Assembly: GCA_946543495.1 (NCBI GenBank)
Contig: CAMNLS010000030.1
Coordinates: 1 to 10,318, forward strand
Reading direction: 5' to 3'
Length of the DNA: 10,318 nucleotides
DNA from: an uncultured Selenomonadales bacterium
GTDB lineage: Bacteria; Bacillota; Negativicutes; Selenomonadales; Selenomonadaceae
The position numbers were made by a program, and so were the translations under genes. Below the pieces are notes generated by a model. That model ran no database searches and was not told where the DNA came from. It saw only the letters and a list, made by a program, of their open reading frames with translations. This document shows, piece by piece, positions 6,070-10,318 of the stretch (within the stretch, counting starts at the first letter, position 1; each line of letters opens with the position of its first letter).

Positions 6070-6210
6070 ATGAAAAAATTCATTGCGGCGTTGCATTGGG
6101 GGTGCGCTGATGCTTATCAGCTAATCGGCGACTGCTACGGCATGTTAGGCAACCTTGACGAGGCGGAAAAGTATTGGGAGCTTGCTAAAGACCCGCCAGC
6201 GTTCGGTTAA
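6070..6210 (+). CDS. 46-residue protein made of a single TPR motif
   Basis: This short ORF starts at ATG 6070 behind AGGCGGTGA (one mismatch to the ideal SD, about 5 nt spacing) and ends at TAA 6208-6210. Residues 14-45 fit the 34-residue tetratricopeptide pattern closely. From the Ala before Asp-Ala-Tyr as position 1, Tyr is at 4, Ile-Gly at 7-8, Tyr at 11, Gly at 15, Ala at 20, Trp at 24, Ala at 27 and Pro at 30-31. TPRs mediate protein-protein contact, usually in arrays of three or more, so a lone repeat is odd. It may be a partner or leader peptide of the DUF512 protein, whose SD begins 2 nt after the stop, or a remnant of a longer TPR gene. The good promoter, SD and pattern fit argue for expression; function is unknown. 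Confidence 0.65.
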   Translation: MKKFIAALHWGCADAYQLIGDCYGMLGNLDEAEKYWELAKDPPAFG

Positions 6211-6211
6211 T

Positions 6212-6216
6212 GGAGG
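6212..6216 (+). promoter_or_regulatory. Ribosome binding site that sets a TTG start for the DUF512 protein
   Basis: GGAGG is followed after 7 nt by TTG (6224). The open frame extends upstream to an ATG at 6155, but that ATG lies inside the TPR ORF and has no SD. The extension would also add a basic stretch unlike the family. Confidence 0.75.
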
Positions 6217-6223
6217 AATTCTT

Positions 6224-7507
6224 TTGGAAGGACTCATCACAAAGATTGAAACGGGAAGCCTTGCCGAAGAGTTGGAGCTTGTGGCGGGCGATAAAATTTT
6301 GAGCGTCAACGGACGGACGCCGCTAGACATCATCGATTTAAGTTTCCTGCTTGCCGATGAGGAAATTGAATTGCTGATTGAACACGCGGACGGCGAACGG
6401 GAGCTTATTGAATTTGACAAAGACGCGGACGAGGAACTCGGCGCGGAATTTGAATCGGCGGTCTTTGATGGCGTGCGGCGTTGTAAGAATCATTGCGTGT
6501 TTTGTTTTGTCGATATGATTGCGCCGAATATGCGGAAAACGCTTTCCGTTAAGGACGATGATTATCGGCTATCGTTTTTGTTCGGGAACTTCATCACGCT
6601 AACGAACTTAACGGCACGAGACTTCCACCGCATAAAGAAATATCATCTGTCGCCGCTGTTCGTGTCAATCCACACAATGAATCCCGAACTGCGCGCTAAA
6701 ATGTTGCGGACGAAACTCGGCGCGAACATTCAAGCGCAACTCGACGAACTGGAACGGGCTGGCGTCGAATATCACACGCAAGTTGTCTTGTGCAAGGATT
6801 TGAACGACGACGCGGAACTTGACTACACAATCGCGGAGGTGTTAAAGCGTCAACCGCACGCGCTGAGCTTGGCAATCGTTCCCGTTGGCGTCACGAGGCA
6901 TCGCCGCGACCCGTTCCCGCTTAAGCAGTTTGATAAAGAGTCGGCGGCTAAAGTCATTGCGCAGGTTGAAGCGTTCCAAAGGAAAGCTCGCAAAGAGTTG
7001 GGGCGGACGTTCATTTATTTGGGCGACGAATTTTATTTCCTTGCTGAGAAAGATTTCCCGCCCGTTGAGTATTACGACGACTTCCCGCAGATTGAAAACG
7101 GTATCGGCATGACGCGCAACTTTATCGAAGAGTTCAACTCGGAAAAGTTTTCTGCCGATAAAAAAATCGTCGTGGACGTGATAAGTGGAACTTCCTTTGC
7201 TAAGGTCTTGAAACGATTAGTCGACGCGCCGAACGTTAGAATATTACCCGTCGTGAATAAATTCTTTGGCGAGCGCGTCAACGTGTCGGGCTTGCTTACG
7301 GGCGGCGACATAATCGAAGCGTTGAAGTCATCGGACAGGCAACGCGACTTGATATTGATACCAGCGACGGCACTGCGGGCGGGCGAAGAAGTCTTCTTGG
7401 ACGACGTGACACTTGCCGAGCTTAGGCAAACATTCGCGCCCGCGCAGGTCTTGCCGATTCACGACGGCTTTGAGTTCAGAAAAGCTTTGGAAGGATTGAT
7501 TATATGA
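6224..7507 (+). CDS. PDZ/radical SAM/DUF512 protein (putative FeS oxidoreductase)
   Basis: The 427-residue protein has the three-part architecture of the DUF512 radical SAM family. An N-terminal PDZ-like domain (about 1-65) contains GSLAEELELVAGDKILSVNG. A radical SAM-like domain holds the CX3CX2C cluster motif, Cys87, Cys91 and Cys94 in CKNHCVFCF. A C-terminal DUF512 region (about 275-427) includes VVDVISGTSFAKVL and GLLTGGDIIEAL, ending near LPIHDGFEF. The three cysteines should bind a 4Fe-4S cluster that cleaves SAM; the substrate is not established to my knowledge. Length is near the family's usual ~430-450. Its stop overlaps the der start (ATGA), implying translational coupling, and this pairing with der is common in Bacillota. 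A role linked to ribosome maturation is therefore a guess from context only. Confidence 0.93.
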   Translation: MEGLITKIETGSLAEELELVAGDKILSVNGRTPLDIIDLSFLLADEEIELLIEHADGERELIEFDKDADEELGAEFESAVFDGVRRCKNHCVFCFVDMIAPNMRKTLSVKDDDYRLSFLFGNFITLTNLTARDFHRIKKYHLSPLFVSIHTMNPELRAKMLRTKLGANIQAQLDELERAGVEYHTQVVLCKDLNDDAELDYTIAEVLKRQPHALSLAIVPVGVTRHRRDPFPLKQFDKESAAKVIAQVEAFQRKARKELGRTFIYLGDEFYFLAEKDFPPVEYYDDFPQIENGIGMTRNFIEEFNSEKFSADKKIVVDVISGTSFAKVLKRLVDAPNVRILPVVNKFFGERVNVSGLLTGGDIIEALKSSDRQRDLILIPATALRAGEEVFLDDVTLAELRQTFAPAQVLPIHDGFEFRKALEGLII

Positions 7508-8847
7508 GTAAACCGATAGTGGCGATTGTCGGGCGTCCGAACGTCGGCAAGTCCACGTTGTTTAATCAGATTGGCAAGAAGAAACTGTCAATTGTTGACG
7601 ACATGGCGGGCGTCACACGTGATAGAATTTACATGGACGCGACGTGGCTTGACCGCGAATTCACGTTGATTGACACGGGCGGCATTGAGATTAAGTCCGC
7701 CGATAAAATCTTAACGGAGATTCGCACGCAAGCAAAGATAGCCGTCGAAGAGGCGGACGCGATTATATTTGTTGTTGACGGGCGGGCGGGCTTGACTGCT
7801 GACGATGAGGACGTTGCCAAATTTTTGCGCGGAGCCTCAAAGCCGATTGTCCTTGCCGTCAACAAGGTCGACACGCCGCAACTTAACAATGAGCTTTATG
7901 AGTTCTATAACTTAGGCTTAGGCGAGCCGATTGGCATTTCAGCAAGCAACGCGCTGAACTTGGGCGACCTCATCGACGCCGTGATAAAAACTTTTCCAGA
8001 GGCTAAAGACGAGCCGCACGACGCAGACGAGATACGCATTGCGGTTATCGGGCGTCCGAACGTGGGCAAGTCGTCATTGGTTAATAAAATGCTCGGCGAA
8101 GAACGCGTTATTGTAAGCGACATGCCCGGCACCACTCGCGACGCTATCGACACGCACTTTCTAAGCGACGGCACAAAGTTTACGCTGATTGATACGGCGG
8201 GCATGAGGCGCAAGTCGAAGATTGAAGAGCCGGTCGAACGTTACAGCGTGATTCGTTCGTTGAGGGCGATTGACCGCGCAGACGTTGTGTTGATGTTGAT
8301 TGAAGCTCCCGTCGGCGTCACGGAGCAGGATAAAAAGATTGCCGGCTACGCTCACGATTCCGGCAAGGGCTGTGTTATCGTCGTCAACAAGTGGGACATT
8401 TTCCCGAACAAGCACGACCGTTCAACCAATCGATTCACCGACGAGCTTAGACAACGTTTAGGCTTTCTGCAGTATGCGCCGGTAGTTTATATCAGTGCTT
8501 TGACAGGGCAACGCGTCGACCGCGTGACGGAGCTTGTTAAGTTCGTGGCGGAGCAACAATCAATGCGAATTCAAACGAGCGTCCTTAACGAACTGATTCG
8601 CGATGCCGTTGCCGTCAATCCGCCGCCGTCGAAGAAGGGCAAGTCCGCAAAGATTTTCTTCGTTACGCAAGCTGACATTTGCCCGCCGCGTTTTATAGTC
8701 TTCGTCAACGAACCGGAACTTTTGCACTTCTCCTATCTGCGCTTCATTGAAAACCGACTGCGCGACAGTTTCGGCTTCGAGGGCACGCCGCTTAAGTTTA
8801 TCATAAGGAAACACAATCAAAAGGACGACGAGCATACTGCAAGCTAG
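7504..8847 (+). CDS. der: Ribosome biogenesis GTPase Der (EngA)
   Basis: Der is an essential double GTPase that acts in maturation of the 50S ribosomal subunit. The 447-residue product has two G domains. The first has GRPNVGKS at 10-17, DTGG at 57-60 and NKVD at 120-123. The second has GRPNVGKS at 183-190, DTAG at 230-233 and NKWD at 295-298. A KH-like RNA-binding domain follows at about 355-435, ending GTPLKFIIRKHN. The hydrophilic tail KDDEHTAS extends slightly past the usual end. An AAGGA site lies 8 nt upstream of the ATG inside the DUF512 gene, which it overlaps by 4 nt. It is the last gene of the rightward unit before the repeat-rich spacer. Confidence 0.98.
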   Translation: MSKPIVAIVGRPNVGKSTLFNQIGKKKLSIVDDMAGVTRDRIYMDATWLDREFTLIDTGGIEIKSADKILTEIRTQAKIAVEEADAIIFVVDGRAGLTADDEDVAKFLRGASKPIVLAVNKVDTPQLNNELYEFYNLGLGEPIGISASNALNLGDLIDAVIKTFPEAKDEPHDADEIRIAVIGRPNVGKSSLVNKMLGEERVIVSDMPGTTRDAIDTHFLSDGTKFTLIDTAGMRRKSKIEEPVERYSVIRSLRAIDRADVVLMLIEAPVGVTEQDKKIAGYAHDSGKGCVIVVNKWDIFPNKHDRSTNRFTDELRQRLGFLQYAPVVYISALTGQRVDRVTELVKFVAEQQSMRIQTSVLNELIRDAVAVNPPPSKKGKSAKIFFVTQADICPPRFIVFVNEPELLHFSYLRFIENRLRDSFGFEGTPLKFIIRKHNQKDDEHTAS

Positions 8848-8854
8848 ATTATAA

Positions 8855-8924
8855 GATAGAAAGATGATTAGATAGATAGATAGAAAGTGGATAGCTTTTC
8901 ATCTTTTAATCTTCTAATCTTTTA
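8855..8924. repeat. GATA-type purine repeats followed by ATCTTTTA tandem repeats
   Basis: Just after der, GATAGAAAG occurs at 8855-8863 and 8879-8887, with three tandem GATA units at 8871-8882. A pyrimidine-rich part then carries an 8 bp unit three times in tandem: ATCTTTTA (8901-8908), ATCTTCTA (8909-8916) and ATCTTTTA (8917-8924). The halves are partly complementary. GATTAGA (8866-8872) pairs with TCTAATC (8913-8919), and GATAGAAAG (8879-8887) pairs nearly fully with CTTTTCATC (8895-8903). The transcript could therefore fold into a long AU-rich hairpin, possibly a weak der terminator or an RNA-stability element. I see no strong promoter for the downstream kinase. Confidence 0.7.
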
Positions 8925-8949
8925 ATTTCACTAAATAGAAAGGTACCCT

Positions 8950-10318
8950 ATGAGCGTCATCGAAAAGCTTAAACGCCGAATCAATGGTTTTGAAATATCT
9001 ACGAAGATAACTTTAAGTTATACCGCATGCTTTATGATTTTGCTTGTCGTGATGAATTTTGCAATGTGGCTCGGCGTGATGACTGCGCTTTACAATCCCG
9101 CCGAAAGAACAATCCTTTACAGCATGGAACAGATAAGCAAAGTCCTGAACGAGTTGGAAGAGCATTACGACACTTATAATCCCAACGCCTTTCGCGGCGC
9201 ATTAGTGGCGGGCGTCGGCTTGCGTGTGGTTGACGAGCACGGAAAAGTTTTCATCGACACCGACGAAAAGTACACGTCGATTGAGAAGTTCAACAAGGGG
9301 ATTCTTAAAGATCCGCCGCTTGCCGCCAACGAGGCTTTTGACATTGCCCGCGTTGGTTCCGCATTGATTTATCGTAAGGAAATGGAATATACACACGACG
9401 GCGAGACGATGACGCTTTACTTCTTCCGAACAATAACTTCCGAACTGACACTCTTTGATAAATTTGAGAAGCTTTTACTGTCTTTAGATGTCTTCGGGCT
9501 TTTGTTGGCAATGGGCGTTGGTTACATGGTGAGCCGCAGAATTTTGAAGCCGATAAAGACCATGAACGAATTGGCGCGGGAAATTGCCTTCGAGCAAATG
9601 AGCGGACGAATTCCAATCGGCACGGCGAACGACGAACTTAACGAGCTGGCAAAGACGTTAAATAAGATGCTTGACCGATTGCAGGGTGGCATTAATAAAC
9701 AGCAGAAATTTGTTTCCGACGCGTCGCACGAGCTTAGAACGCCCGCCGCCGTCATCAAGGGCTACATTGATTTTATCGAGACCTACGGCACAGCCGACGA
9801 GGATTTACTCAAGGAGAACTTGAAAGTCATCGGCTCCGAGGCGCAGAATATGCAAGCTCTGTTGGAAAATCTCCTCTTCCTCTCACGCACCGACCAACAC
9901 CGGCAGAAGCTTAACAAAAAAGTTCTGGACTTAGATGACATTGTCGGCGACGTGATGAGCAAGATGAGAACCGTAGTTAAGACGCATAAAGTTGAACTTA
10001 CAAAGAACACGCCCGCGAAGATTTTCGGCGATGAAACGACGATTCGCCAGATGCTTAGAATCTTTTTGGATAACGCGGTTAAGTACACGCCCGAAGGCGG
10101 CGCGATTAGTGTTTCGTCAACGGTTGACGGCGATAAAATTTTGTTGAGCATATCTGATTCGGGGATTGGTATCGCGCCGGAGAATCAAGCGAAGATTTTC
10201 GACCGCTTTTTCCGCATTGACAGCGAAGACCTAGTCAGCGAGGCGAACGGGAGCGGCTTGGGCTTGTCGATTGCCAAATGGATTGCTGATAGCCACGAGA
10301 TTAAAATTTCCGTCGCCA
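8950..10318 (+). CDS. HAMP-domain sensor histidine kinase, 3' end cut by the window
   Basis: 456 residues are visible of a class I (EnvZ/PhoR-like) membrane sensor kinase; perhaps 20-40 C-terminal residues are missing. Segments in order: a short cytoplasmic start, TM1 (about 20-46), an extracytoplasmic sensor region of ~125 residues (48-175) with no motif I recognise, TM2 (about 176-196), and HAMP (197-247, starting SRRILKPIKTMNELA). The HisKA H-box SDASHELRTP has phospho-acceptor His260. The ATPase domain has the N-box LDNAVKYTPEGG (Asn375), G1 DSGIGI (Asp403), the F-box region IFDRFFRID and G2 GSGLGLSIAKWIAD (about 435-448). The ATG follows AAAGG by 6 nt. No response regulator lies upstream, where it usually would; the upstream gene is der. 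The partner may lie downstream or elsewhere. The ligand is unknown. Confidence 0.95.
   Translation, partial: MSVIEKLKRRINGFEISTKITLSYTACFMILLVVMNFAMWLGVMTALYNPAERTILYSMEQISKVLNELEEHYDTYNPNAFRGALVAGVGLRVVDEHGKVFIDTDEKYTSIEKFNKGILKDPPLAANEAFDIARVGSALIYRKEMEYTHDGETMTLYFFRTITSELTLFDKFEKLLLSLDVFGLLLAMGVGYMVSRRILKPIKTMNELAREIAFEQMSGRIPIGTANDELNELAKTLNKMLDRLQGGINKQQKFVSDASHELRTPAAVIKGYIDFIETYGTADEDLLKENLKVIGSEAQNMQALLENLLFLSRTDQHRQKLNKKVLDLDDIVGDVMSKMRTVVKTHKVELTKNTPAKIFGDETTIRQMLRIFLDNAVKYTPEGGAISVSSTVDGDKILLSISDSGIGIAPENQAKIFDRFFRIDSEDLVSEANGSGLGLSIAKWIADSHEIKISVA

Noticed and set aside
6155..6223. Upstream extension of the DUF512 reading frame to an ATG at 6155
   Set aside because: It lies inside the TPR microprotein ORF in another frame, has no SD, and adds a basic stretch absent from the family. 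GGAGG at 6212-6216 points to TTG 6224.
9783..10151. 122-codon minus-strand ORF opposite the histidine kinase
   Set aside because: It is antisense to conserved HisKA and ATPase motifs and is explained by the kinase gene's codon use.
1..10318. CRISPR array, tRNA/rRNA gene, insertion sequence or phage module
   Set aside because: No regularly spaced repeats, tRNA-like folds, transposase motifs or long terminal inverted repeats were seen in any gap, and no gap exceeds about 150 bp.

Overview
The window reads as a core-genome stretch from an anaerobic Bacillota. A diderm Negativicutes (Selenomonas/Acidaminococcus-like) is my best guess. The support is the gmk-rpoZ-coaBC order, a YacL-type PIN/TRAM protein, the DUF512 radical SAM-der pair, strong GGAGG ribosome sites, and a double-glycine leader of the LSDEELDGVAGG kind. 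Lineage is inferred, not proven. There are no tRNA or rRNA genes, CRISPR arrays or insertion sequences.

The layout is divergent around position ~6010. Leftward (minus strand) runs dapF-gmk-rpoZ-coaBC, nearly gapless, then a PIN/TRAM membrane protein, ending at a terminator at ~1707-1734. Beyond it, still leftward, come prmC, a small double-glycine-leader precursor peptide gene with its own promoter and terminator, and sua5, which runs off the left edge. Rightward runs an unannotated 46-codon ORF holding a single TPR motif, then a PDZ/radical SAM/DUF512 protein, then der. A ~100 bp spacer full of short tandem repeats follows, then a sensor histidine kinase cut by the right edge.

Most genes are housekeeping. 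They cover lysine/peptidoglycan precursor supply (dapF), nucleotides (gmk), the RNA polymerase omega subunit (rpoZ), coenzyme A (coaBC), release-factor methylation (prmC), the t6A tRNA modification (sua5) and ribosome assembly (der). The less ordinary parts are the secreted-peptide precursor between prmC and sua5, the single-TPR microprotein heading the DUF512-der unit, and the intergenic DNA. The divergent promoters appear to share one self-complementary -35 hexamer (TTGCAA, 6010-6015) with a 17 bp spacer on each side. Two terminators run directly into a TG-extended -10 element for the next gene.

I see no obvious new multi-gene defence or mobile system here. The best candidates for new biology are the small double-glycine precursor and the TPR microprotein.
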